From assembly GCA_035604635.1 (NCBI GenBank), contig DATNIC010000242.1, forward strand, positions 1 through 38,385: a DNA stretch of 38,385 nucleotides, given 5' to 3'. The stretch is from DATNIC01 sp035604635. GTDB taxonomy: Bacteria > Vulcanimicrobiota > Vulcanimicrobiia > Vulcanimicrobiales > Vulcanimicrobiaceae. Shown here one piece after another: positions 16,195-21,829 of this stretch. The notes beneath the pieces were generated by a model. The model was not told the origin of the DNA. It made no database searches and saw only the letters and a list, made by a program, of their open reading frames with translations. The translations under genes were made by a program, and so were the position numbers. How positions within the stretch are numbered: position 1 is the stretch's first letter; each line of letters opens with the position of its first letter.

Positions 16195-16296
16195 TTAGCT
16201 CGTTACGGGGCTCGGATGCAATTGCCGGTACATGATGTAGGCGTTAATCGATCCGGTACTCTTGAACAGGCGCCAAAAGAATTCGGACGTTTGCAT
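16195..16296 (-). CDS. 33-residue YqzL-like miniprotein or pheST leader peptide
   Basis: ATG 16296 to TAA 16195. The product starts MQTSEFFWRLFKSTGSINAY, continues IMYRQLHPSPVTS, and has three Phe within its first eleven residues. The pattern FFW.LF..TGS..AY..Y resembles the YqzL family of short Terrabacteria proteins (recalled pattern, not searched). Alternatively it is a Phe-rich leader peptide: it precedes a strong terminator and then pheS, as pheM does in E. coli. GAGGAAGGGG ends 12 bases upstream of the ATG, somewhat far for a ribosome-binding site. Both readings can be true together. Other frames on this strand give longer ORFs without any recognisable pattern. Confidence 0.6.
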   Translation of the reverse strand: MQTSEFFWRLFKSTGSINAYIMYRQLHPSPVTS

Positions 16297-16349
16297 CGGC
16301 GGAGTGGACCCCTTCCTCGATTTTGTTGCTCGGAACCCGGGCTGCGAAG

Positions 16350-16355
16350 AGTATA
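16350..16355 (-). promoter_or_regulatory. Candidate -10 box for the pheST leader transcript
   Basis: TATACT on the minus strand, about 54 bases upstream of the mini-ORF start. The matching -35 region (TATTCA about 17 bases upstream) is weak. It stands between trmH and the leader ORF, where a separate pheST promoter would be expected. Confidence 0.35.
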
Positions 16356-16377
16356 GCATCGGCCCCAGGGCCTGAAT

Positions 16378-16433
16378 AGTCTTGACAAATGGGCGTTTTT
16401 TGGCAGTCTTGACAACTTGCTTCGCTTGTCAAG
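16378..16433. repeat. Repeated AGTCTTGACAA units and a hairpin downstream of trmH
   Basis: AGTCTTGACAA occurs at 16378-16388 and again at 16405-16415, 27 bases apart. The second copy also pairs with TTGTCAAG at 16426-16433 to form an 8-bp inverted repeat that overlaps the trmH stop codon. The units contain TTGACA on the plus strand, but no plus-strand gene follows. They may be a binding site for the pheST leader promoter or a processing hairpin. Confidence 0.45.
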
Positions 16434-17205
16434 CCCCCCTCCTGGCGAGCATTAATTGATAGAGGACGATGCTCCCGGCCACCCCCGCATTGAGGGACTC
16501 GACCCCATTTTGCGGGATTCGGATCGCTCCGTCGCGGACCGGGAGCCAGGACCTGACCCCATGGCGCTCGTGGCCGATCGCCAAAATGGGCCGCGGCGGG
16601 AAGGTGAAGCGATCGAGCGGTTCCCCGTCGAGGTCGATCGCGATGATCGGACGCCCGGACCCCTGGGCGGCCTCGGCGAGTTCCTCGCCCGTCCCCAGGC
16701 CGATCTTCATCCGAAAAAGCGCGCCCATAGCCGCGCGGACGACCTTCGGATGGTACGGGTCGACCCCGCCACGGACGAAGACGATGCGGTCGATCCCGAA
16801 GGCGCGGGCCGAGCGTAGCAGCGTCCCGGCATTCCCGGGGTCGGCGACGGCCAGGCCCACCACCGGCTCGTCGCCGTCCACGAGCGTCCCAAGCGGGACC
16901 GGCGGATGCTCTACGACCGCGAGGAGCCCGGGCGGCGTCTCCAGATCCGAGATCCGGTTCATGGCCCGCTCCTCGACGGCAAAGATCGGGGTCCCGGCGG
17001 CTTCCAACTCAGCGAGCCGTCGATGGGCTCGCAGCGCCGCTTGAGTTGCATAGACCTCCGCGATGACGAGGCCGCTTTCGAGCGCCTCATCGAGCAGGGT
17101 CGGCCCCTCGATCGCAAAGCGCCCCGAGCCCCAGCCCTCTTTGCGCCGCTGAAGTGCTGCGATGGAGGCGAGGCGCCGGTGGTGGGCACGGAGCTCGGTG
17201 GGCAT
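16429..17205 (-). CDS. TrmH/SpoU-family RNA 2'-O-methyltransferase
   Basis: 258 residues from ATG 17205. SPOUT-superfamily enzyme that methylates a ribose in rRNA or tRNA with S-adenosylmethionine. An N-terminal substrate-binding domain (about 1-95, with RFAIEGPTLLDEALESG) precedes the trefoil-knot catalytic domain: motif 1 GLAVADPGNAGTLLRSARAFGID (about 122-145), motif 2 PILAIGHERHGV and motif 3 RIPQNGVESLNAGVAGSIVLYQL near the C-terminus. Longer frames upstream to 17415 start inside the divergent gene and lack family sequence. A trmH gene just before pheS is a conserved arrangement in Bacillus-like genomes. The exact target nucleotide is unknown. Confidence 0.88.
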   Translation of the reverse strand: MPTELRAHHRRLASIAALQRRKEGWGSGRFAIEGPTLLDEALESGLVIAEVYATQAALRAHRRLAELEAAGTPIFAVEERAMNRISDLETPPGLLAVVEHPPVPLGTLVDGDEPVVGLAVADPGNAGTLLRSARAFGIDRIVFVRGGVDPYHPKVVRAAMGALFRMKIGLGTGEELAEAAQGSGRPIIAIDLDGEPLDRFTFPPRPILAIGHERHGVRSWLPVRDGAIRIPQNGVESLNAGVAGSIVLYQLMLARRGA

Positions 17206-17266
17206 GCGCCCCGTTTGAGCTTGTCCCGCCGAAGGTCCCCCTCCGGTCCTCGCGAACGAGCGGCGC

Positions 17267-17617
17267 GTGCAAGGGCTGGGCCGGGCCGTCGAGTTCCTCG
17301 CGACCCTCGCCATCATCGTCGCCGTCGGCTTTTGGGGTCGCTTGATGCTGTCCGGGTTGGAACGCCACCGGGCCATTTCGGCGGCGCTCCTCGCGCTGGC
17401 GATCTTCGGGACCATCCTCGCGTTGCGGCGAGACTATCGCGGTCCGAGCGACGGTGCCCGGCTCGCCGTGACGCGCGACATCGCCTACCTTGCCGCGCTG
17501 ATGCTCGTCCTGTGGGCCGTCACCGCGCCTGCTCGCTGGGTCAGCGGGAGCGCGCTCGTGATGACCGAGGTCGCGATTATTTTCGACGCCTTTACGCGCG
17601 TCGTCACTCGCACGTAG
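17267..17617 (+). CDS. Small hypothetical membrane protein
   Basis: 116 residues from GTG 17267, not recognised. Four hydrophobic stretches likely cross the membrane: about 8-25 (FLATLAIIVAVGFWG), 36-53, 71-88 (DIAYLAALMLVLWAVTA) and 93-110. Short loops are basic on one side (RRDYRG), which fits a simple four-helix inner-membrane protein. It ends eight bases before the epimerase gene, so the two are probably cotranscribed. Codon use is like that of the surrounding genes. Confidence 0.6.
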   Translation: MQGLGRAVEFLATLAIIVAVGFWGRLMLSGLERHRAISAALLALAIFGTILALRRDYRGPSDGARLAVTRDIAYLAALMLVLWAVTAPARWVSGSALVMTEVAIIFDAFTRVVTRT

Positions 17618-17625
17618 AATAGGGG

Positions 17626-18507
17626 ATGCGAGTTTTTGTTACCGGGGCCACCGGCTATATCGGTTCAGCGGTGTGCGACGCCGTCAAGAAGCGCGGTCAT
17701 GACATCGTCGGATTGGCCCGCTCATCCGCGGGGATCGAGAAGCTGCTTGCGCGCGGGATGCATCCCGTGCAAGCGACGCTGGAAGACCATAAGGCGTTGC
17801 GCGAGATGACGCACGACGCGGATGCGGTCATCTATTGCGCGTTCGAGCGTTCGCCGCAGGGGGTCGAAATGGAAGCACGCGCGCTCGACTCGATGCTCGG
17901 CGCGGTCGATAGCGGTCACGAAGCGTTCGTCTACACGAGCGGGTGTTGGGTTTACGGAGACACGGGCGGCAAAACGGTCGACGAGAGCGCGCCGCTCCAT
18001 CCGATCGAACTCGTCGCATGGCGGCCTTCGCACGAGAAGAAAGTCCACAACGCCCGCAAACACAAGCTGCGCACGGTCGTGATTCGTCCCGGTCTCGTCT
18101 ACGGAGACGGCGGCGGCATCCCGGGCAGGATGATCGAACAAGCGAAGGCCGGTCAGCTGGTGATCGCGGGAGACGGCGAGAATCATTGGACGACCGTCCG
18201 CATCGATGCGCTTGCGGAGTTGTATGCCCTTGCGCTCGAACGCGCACCGGCGGGCGCGACGTATAACGGCGTCAACGGCGATCCCGTGAAGTATGCCGAC
18301 GTCGCGCGCGCGATCAGCCGCGCGGCGGGCGGCAACGGTCAGGTCGACGCGATACCACTCGAACAAGCACGCAAAACGATGGGACCATTCGCCGACGCCC
18401 TGGCCCTCGATCAGCGCTTGCTCGCAGCGAAGGCCCTCGTCGATTTGGCATGGGATCCCGAGCGCCCCACGATCCTCGAAGAGCTGTCCAACACGACGGT
18501 CGTCTGA
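17626..18507 (+). CDS. NAD-dependent epimerase/dehydratase family protein
   Basis: 293 residues, extended or atypical SDR. The Rossmann motif GATGYIG is at residues 7-13, followed by LARS (cofactor selectivity loop) and DAVIYCAFE. The active-site stretch is VYTSGCWVYGDTGG, then VAWRPSHEKKV where classical epimerases have YxxxK; Tyr is absent, as in the group of atypical nucleoside-sugar-like SDRs with a W-R-P-x-H-E pattern. Substrate-binding elements: IRPGLVYGDGGG, and the WTTVRIDALAELYALAL region. The product could reduce or epimerise a small metabolite; no sugar operon is near. Its stop overlaps the start of the Nudix gene by one base (TGATG), so the two are coupled. Confidence 0.85.
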   Translation: MRVFVTGATGYIGSAVCDAVKKRGHDIVGLARSSAGIEKLLARGMHPVQATLEDHKALREMTHDADAVIYCAFERSPQGVEMEARALDSMLGAVDSGHEAFVYTSGCWVYGDTGGKTVDESAPLHPIELVAWRPSHEKKVHNARKHKLRTVVIRPGLVYGDGGGIPGRMIEQAKAGQLVIAGDGENHWTTVRIDALAELYALALERAPAGATYNGVNGDPVKYADVARAISRAAGGNGQVDAIPLEQARKTMGPFADALALDQRLLAAKALVDLAWDPERPTILEELSNTTVV

Positions 18508-19028
18508 TGCACGTTGCAAACAGCCGGCGCGTCTACGATGGGCGTGTTGTGAACTTGCGCGTTGATCAGATCGAAAGCGACGGCAAGCATTTCGAGGCGG
18601 AGATTGTCGAACATAAAGAGGCGGTCGTCATCGTGGCGCTGCCCAAACCCGGCTCGATCATACTCGTCGGACAATATCGCTATCCGCTCGGACGGGTGCT
18701 GTGGGAAGTTCCGGCGGGCTCGATGGACGACGGTGAGTCCGTCGAAGATGCGGCTGCGCGGGAACTGCGCGAGGAGACCGGCTACCGCGCGCAACACCTG
18801 CGCCGCCTGTGGTCGGCGTATTCCGCACCGGGTTTCTGCAACGAACTGTTGCACTTCGTCGTCGCAGAGGAGCTCTCGCTCGGCGTTCCCGATCCCGATG
18901 CCGATGAAGAGATCGAAGTCCGGGGTTTTGGGATCGAGCAGGCGTGGGCGATGGTCGAGCGCGACGAGTTGCCCGACGCGAAGACGCAGATCGCCCTCGC
19001 CGCCTTACGCGCCGGCGCGCACCGCTAG
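18507..19028 (+). CDS. Nudix hydrolase, ADP-ribose pyrophosphatase-like
   Basis: 173 residues from ATG 18507. The complete Nudix box Gx5Ex7REUxEExGU runs from Gly71 to Tyr93, with metal-binding residues in RELREE (85-90). The N-terminal beta strands (RRVYDGRVVNLRVDQI, EIVEHKEAVVIVAL) and QYRYPLGRVLWEVPAG are those of ADP-ribose pyrophosphatases (NudF group), which clear ADP-ribose to AMP and ribose 5-phosphate. A Glu-rich loop after the box (DADEEIEV) and C-terminal helix LPDAKTQIALAAL complete the fold. It shares an operon with the upstream epimerase and ends two bases before the stop of a convergent SDR gene. Confidence 0.92.
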   Translation: MHVANSRRVYDGRVVNLRVDQIESDGKHFEAEIVEHKEAVVIVALPKPGSIILVGQYRYPLGRVLWEVPAGSMDDGESVEDAAARELREETGYRAQHLRRLWSAYSAPGFCNELLHFVVAEELSLGVPDPDADEEIEVRGFGIEQAWAMVERDELPDAKTQIALAALRAGAHR

Positions 19029-19029
19029 C

Positions 19030-19767
19030 CTACCGTCCGCCGCTGACGTGCAGGATGGTTCCCGTCACGTACGATGCCGCGGGCGACATGAGCCAAGCTA
19101 CCGCCTCGGCGACTTCTTGCGCCGTCCCGACGCGGCCGATCGGTAAGCTCGGACCGAGCTTCGCAAGGCGATCCGGCGCGCCCGCGCGCTCGTGCATATC
19201 GGTCGCGATCAATCCGGGCGCGACCGCGTTCACGCGAATGCCTTCGCCGGCAACTTCACGCGCGAGCCCGCGCGTAAACGTTTCGAGCGCCCCTTTCGAG
19301 GCGGCGTAGTGAACCCATTCGTTCGCGCCGCCGAGTTCTGCGGCGCGCGAGCTGACGTTGACGATCGAGCCGCCTGAACCGCCGTACTTGCTCGACATCC
19401 GCCGCACCGCTTGTTGCGCGCACAGCATCGCTCCGATGATGTTGGTGTTGAAAACCGCGCGCAGCTCCGCGGGCTCGAGCGCGTCGAAACGGCCCAGCCG
19501 TCCCGCGATCCCGGCGTTATTCACGAGCCCGGTCAGGGCACCGAGCGCGTCTTCCGCCTCGGCGAACATCCGCTCGACGTCGCTTTCGGACGACACATCG
19601 GCGCGGAGCGGAACGGCGCGTCCGCGGGCGCGATCGATCTCGGTCGCGATCCCGAGCGCGCCGGATTCATCGCGCGAATAAACGATTGCGACCTTCTCGC
19701 CCCGCGCGGCGAGCAGCTTTGCGACAGCGGCGCCGATGCCGCGGCTGCCGCCGGTGACGATGACTAC
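19030..19767 (-). CDS. SDR-family oxidoreductase, FabG-like, with no canonical start codon
   Basis: About 245 residues. Complete classical SDR: cofactor site VTGGSRGIG at the very N-terminus, acidic RADVSSES, NNAG, Ser in IVNVSSRAAELGG, YAASK (Tyr and Lys of the active site) and PGLIATDM. The closing HVSGGR is typical of 3-oxoacyl-ACP reductase-like enzymes. The first codons are GTA GTC ATC GTC ACC GGC. No ATG, GTG or TTG occurs nearby in frame; the first would be more than 60 codons upstream, inside rplT in another frame. GTA at 19767 overlaps the rplT stop (GTAG) and has GGAGAG eight bases upstream, the rplT-encoded ribosome-binding site. Translation by coupling from a rare start (GTA or ATC) is therefore likely. 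Substrate unknown. Confidence 0.82.
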   Translation of the reverse strand, partial: VVIVTGGSRGIGAAVAKLLAARGEKVAIVYSRDESGALGIATEIDRARGRAVPLRADVSSESDVERMFAEAEDALGALTGLVNNAGIAGRLGRFDALEPAELRAVFNTNIIGAMLCAQQAVRRMSSKYGGSGGSIVNVSSRAAELGGANEWVHYAASKGALETFTRGLAREVAGEGIRVNAVAPGLIATDMHERAGAPDRLAKLGPSLPIGRVGTAQEVAEAVAWLMSPAASYVTGTILHVSGGR

Positions 19768-20129
19768 GCCGCGGTCTCTCCGAGCGAGTTCTTCGCGACC
19801 GCGAGCAGCTGTGCGAAGGCCGCCTGATCCTTGACGGCGAGTTCTGCGAGGGTCTTGCGGTTCACGGCGATCCCGCTCTTCTTCAGCCCGGCGATCAAGC
19901 GGGAGTACGACATCCCTTCGCGCCGCGCCGCGGCGTTGATGCGGGCGATCCACAGCGAACGAAAGTCGCGCTTGCGCACGCGGCGATCGCGAAACGCATA
20001 GGCGAGCGAGTGGAGCAGCGCCTCATTGGCGACGCGGTAGTTGCGACGCCGCGCCGCCCGGAAGCCCTTGACGAGCTTCATGACCTTGCGGCGCCGGCGA
20101 ACGCCGGCTGCGCGTTTGATTCTGGCCAT
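19764..20129 (-). CDS. rplT: 50S ribosomal protein L20
   Basis: 121 residues. Early-assembly 23S rRNA-binding protein. It opens MARIKRAAGVRRRRKVMKLV, has the long basic helix RAARRRNYRVANEALLHSLAYAFRDRRVRKRDFRSLWIARINAAAR, and the globular C-terminal half with YSRLIAGLKKSGIAVNRKTLAELAV. It is the third gene of infC-rpmI-rplT, 15 bases after rpmI. L20 is also the known feedback repressor of this operon in E. coli and Bacillus, which is relevant to the structured leader upstream of infC. Confidence 0.98.
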   Translation of the reverse strand: MARIKRAAGVRRRRKVMKLVKGFRAARRRNYRVANEALLHSLAYAFRDRRVRKRDFRSLWIARINAAARREGMSYSRLIAGLKKSGIAVNRKTLAELAVKDQAAFAQLLAVAKNSLGETAA

Positions 20130-20144
20130 CGTCTACGCTCCTAA

Positions 20145-20351
20145 TTAGAGAAGATAGGGAATTTGGGGCGCAAAACGCTTGAGGTCGCCTTTGAACACAG
20201 GGGCATCCTTGCGTGCCTGCCGCTTCCGCTTGCGCGTCTTCTTGCTCAAAATATGACCGCAGCCCGTAAATTGATGGCGGTGCGTCACCTTGCCGTTTGC
20301 GCTCACCTTGACGCGCTTTGCGGTTCCCCGATGGGTACGAATCTTAGGCAC
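20145..20351 (-). CDS. rpmI: 50S ribosomal protein L35
   Basis: 68 residues from GTG 20351. It starts MPKIRTHRGTAKRVKVSANG, the universal L35 opening, and contains HILSKKTRKRKRQ. The GTG lies inside the 3' end of infC (8-base overlap), which supports translational coupling; a longer frame upstream runs within infC and lacks family sequence. Confidence 0.97.
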   Translation of the reverse strand: MPKIRTHRGTAKRVKVSANGKVTHRHQFTGCGHILSKKTRKRKRQARKDAPVFKGDLKRFAPQIPYLL

Positions 20352-20946
20352 TGCTGGCTCCCACTGATTTGGCTGCCTCGCCGTTGGTCGCGGCATCCGG
20401 CGCTTTCACGTGCGTGAATTTCGGCGGTCCCAAAGGGACGGCGCGCGGGGCGAGGATCATGAACATGTTCTTGCCTTCGAGTTTTGGTTCGCGTTCGACG
20501 GTGGCGAGGTTTTGCATATCCACCGCCATGCGATCGAGCAACCGTTTCCCGAAGCTCGTATACGTGATTTCGCGTCCGCGAAACATGATCGTCACCTTGA
20601 CTTTTCCGCCATCTTGGAGAAGGCGCTCCGCCATTCTCGCCTTGACTTCATAGTCGTGCTGCTCGATCTTCGGACGCAGCTTTACTTCCTTGAGCTCCCA
20701 ATTCTTTTGCTTCTTGCGAGCATCTTTGTCTTTTTTGGCCTGCTCGTATTTCAAACGCCCGTAGTCACTGATCCGGCAGACCGGAGGCTGAGCGGTCGGC
20801 GAGACTTCGATTAGGTCGAGCCCGCGCGAGCGCGCAAGTTGCAGCGCCTCTTCCGTCAGCATCACCCCGAGTTGTGACCCGTCGTCATCGATGACGCGTA
20901 CCTGACGGATTCGGATTTGATCGTTTATTCGAAGCGGTCGTGCTAT
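20344..20946 (-). CDS. infC: Translation initiation factor IF-3 with probable AUA start
   Basis: 200 residues if read from ATA 20946. IF-3 binds the 30S subunit and rejects non-canonical initiation codons. The N-domain opens ARPLRINDQIRIRQVRVIDD, then LGVMLTEEALQLARSRGLDLIEVSPTAQPPVCRI; the C-domain shows KEVKLRPKIEQHDYEVK and GGKVKVTIMFRGREI. Most IF-3 genes start at AUU, AUC or AUA, and their own product represses these. Here the codon at the family start site is AUA, 12 bases after AAAGGAG. The only standard start is TTG 21003, which would add 19 residues and lies within the terminator hairpin. About 25 extra C-terminal residues (APDAATNGEAAKSVGASSA) follow the usual end. Confidence 0.95.
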   Translation of the reverse strand: MARPLRINDQIRIRQVRVIDDDGSQLGVMLTEEALQLARSRGLDLIEVSPTAQPPVCRISDYGRLKYEQAKKDKDARKKQKNWELKEVKLRPKIEQHDYEVKARMAERLLQDGGKVKVTIMFRGREITYTSFGKRLLDRMAVDMQNLATVEREPKLEGKNMFMILAPRAVPLGPPKFTHVKAPDAATNGEAAKSVGASSA

Positions 20947-20979
20947 GGCGTTTCGGTGCTCCTTTGGGAAGCGGGAAAC

Positions 20980-21009
20980 AAAAAAGTGGCGATGCCGAAG
21001 CAACCCACT
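20980..21009 (-). terminator. Terminator/attenuator hairpin in the infC leader
   Basis: On the minus strand AGTGG pairs with CCACT (21009-21005 with 20989-20985). An inner TGC-TTCG-GCA with a UUCG tetraloop tops the stem, and six T follow. It lies 34 bases before the AUA start, between the promoter and infC. A terminator here makes sense only as a conditional attenuator, as in the L20-controlled infC leader of Bacillus. Confidence 0.7.
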
Positions 21010-21040
21010 CGAGTGAAGCCGCCGGGGCTTCGCTGATGGA

Positions 21041-21063
21041 CCGGATCGCCCGGAGGCATCCGG
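21041..21063 (-). promoter_or_regulatory. Leader hairpin upstream of the infC attenuator
   Basis: CCGGAT (21063-21058) pairs with ATCCGG (21046-21041) on the minus strand around an 11-base GC-rich loop that can pair further. A second stem, GAAGCC/GGCTTC, follows between it and the terminator. Together these are candidates for an L20-binding or anti-terminator structure; no alignment to the L20 leader family was possible. Confidence 0.45.
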
Positions 21064-21095
21064 TGAGGGATGTTAGACCCTACTTCGGCTTCGGA

Positions 21096-21124
21096 ATCGT
21101 ACCAGAAGGGGTGATTCCTGTCAA
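21096..21124 (-). promoter_or_regulatory. Sigma-70-type promoter for infC-rpmI-rplT
   Basis: On the minus strand a perfect -35 box TTGACA (21124-21119) is followed by exactly 17 bases and TACGAT (21101-21096; four of six to TATAAT). The start site would be near 21089, leaving a leader of about 140 bases before infC. Confidence 0.75.
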
Positions 21125-21187
21125 AGGGGCCTCCTGCGCGAGCGCCGCTAGAGGAGCAGCCGGACGGCGACCGCCAACACTTCTAAG

Positions 21188-21799
21188 GTGACGTCTACGC
21201 TGCTGACGATTGCCGTCGGCGCTCCCTCCCTCGGCCCGTCGTTTTTTCCGCCCGAGACGCTGACGAGGCCGCCGGCAAGCGCCGTCGAGGCCTCGGGGAA
21301 TGCGCTGATCGCGCGCGTTCTCCCGACGAATCAGTCACCGCAAGCGCAAACCGTCCTTGCGAGCCAGTCGTTCGCGCCGCCGCAAGGGACGATGGATTCC
21401 TACACCGCGCAGTACGCGCCGGAAACATACGCAGTCGCGCTGTCGGGTTCGTTGACGCCGGCGGTCGCCGAGTCGTCGGCAATCAAAGAGCCGGTGACCG
21501 CGCCGACAAACCTCGATCCAACCTACGGCGGGACGAGCATTCCTTACCTCGATCACGAGATCGACAAGATCCTAGCCGCAAGCCAAGGCAACGCGACGAT
21601 TACGCCGCAGCTTCCGACGTTTGCGGCCCCAGGCGATCCAGCGCCGGCACCACAAACGGCCGCGGCGACGCAGACGCAGACGACCGAAACACCGACGCCG
21701 ACACCGACACCGACGCCGGCGCCGCAGACGCAAACCGGAGCACAGCCGGCGAATCTCGGCCCGAGTACGCCGGTCCCGAGCCCGCCGCCTACCCAGTAA
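21188..21799 (+). CDS. Pro/Thr-rich hypothetical protein, probably exported
   Basis: 203 residues from GTG 21188, not recognised. The first 30 residues are weakly hydrophobic (TLLTIAVGAPSLGPSFFPP). The middle is Ala/Ser/Thr-rich with a short globular-looking segment NLDPTYGGTSIPYLDHEID. The last 70 residues are low complexity, with a TP repeat (codons 21688-21720) and PAPQTQTG. Such tails are typical of periplasmic spacers or wall-spanning linkers. The frame is open for 612 bases with GC-rich codon use like the neighbours. No good ribosome-binding site is seen. It is 30 bases upstream of the TonB-dependent receptor, so the two may work together at the envelope. Confidence 0.55.
   Translation: MTSTLLTIAVGAPSLGPSFFPPETLTRPPASAVEASGNALIARVLPTNQSPQAQTVLASQSFAPPQGTMDSYTAQYAPETYAVALSGSLTPAVAESSAIKEPVTAPTNLDPTYGGTSIPYLDHEIDKILAASQGNATITPQLPTFAAPGDPAPAPQTAAATQTQTTETPTPTPTPTPAPQTQTGAQPANLGPSTPVPSPPPTQ
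21688..21720 (+). repeat. Hexanucleotide-like repeat coding for Thr-Pro
   Basis: A run of ACG/ACA CCG codon pairs encodes TPTPTPTPTPAP in the preceding hypothetical protein. Such short tandem repeats can vary in length by slippage, which would change the linker length without changing frame. Confidence 0.6.
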
Positions 21800-21829
21800 A
21801 CTCTAAGGCGGACATGGGAGAATCTGCGC

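Noticed and set aside
16120..16428. T-box riboswitch before pheS
   Set aside because: The minus-strand leader has a terminator but no match to the conserved AGGGUGGNACCGCG T-box sequence.
16203..16432. Two longer minus-strand frames (70 and 62 codons) overlapping the 33-codon ORF
   Set aside because: They read across the promoter region in other frames and show no family pattern, while the 33-codon frame matches a recognisable miniprotein pattern.
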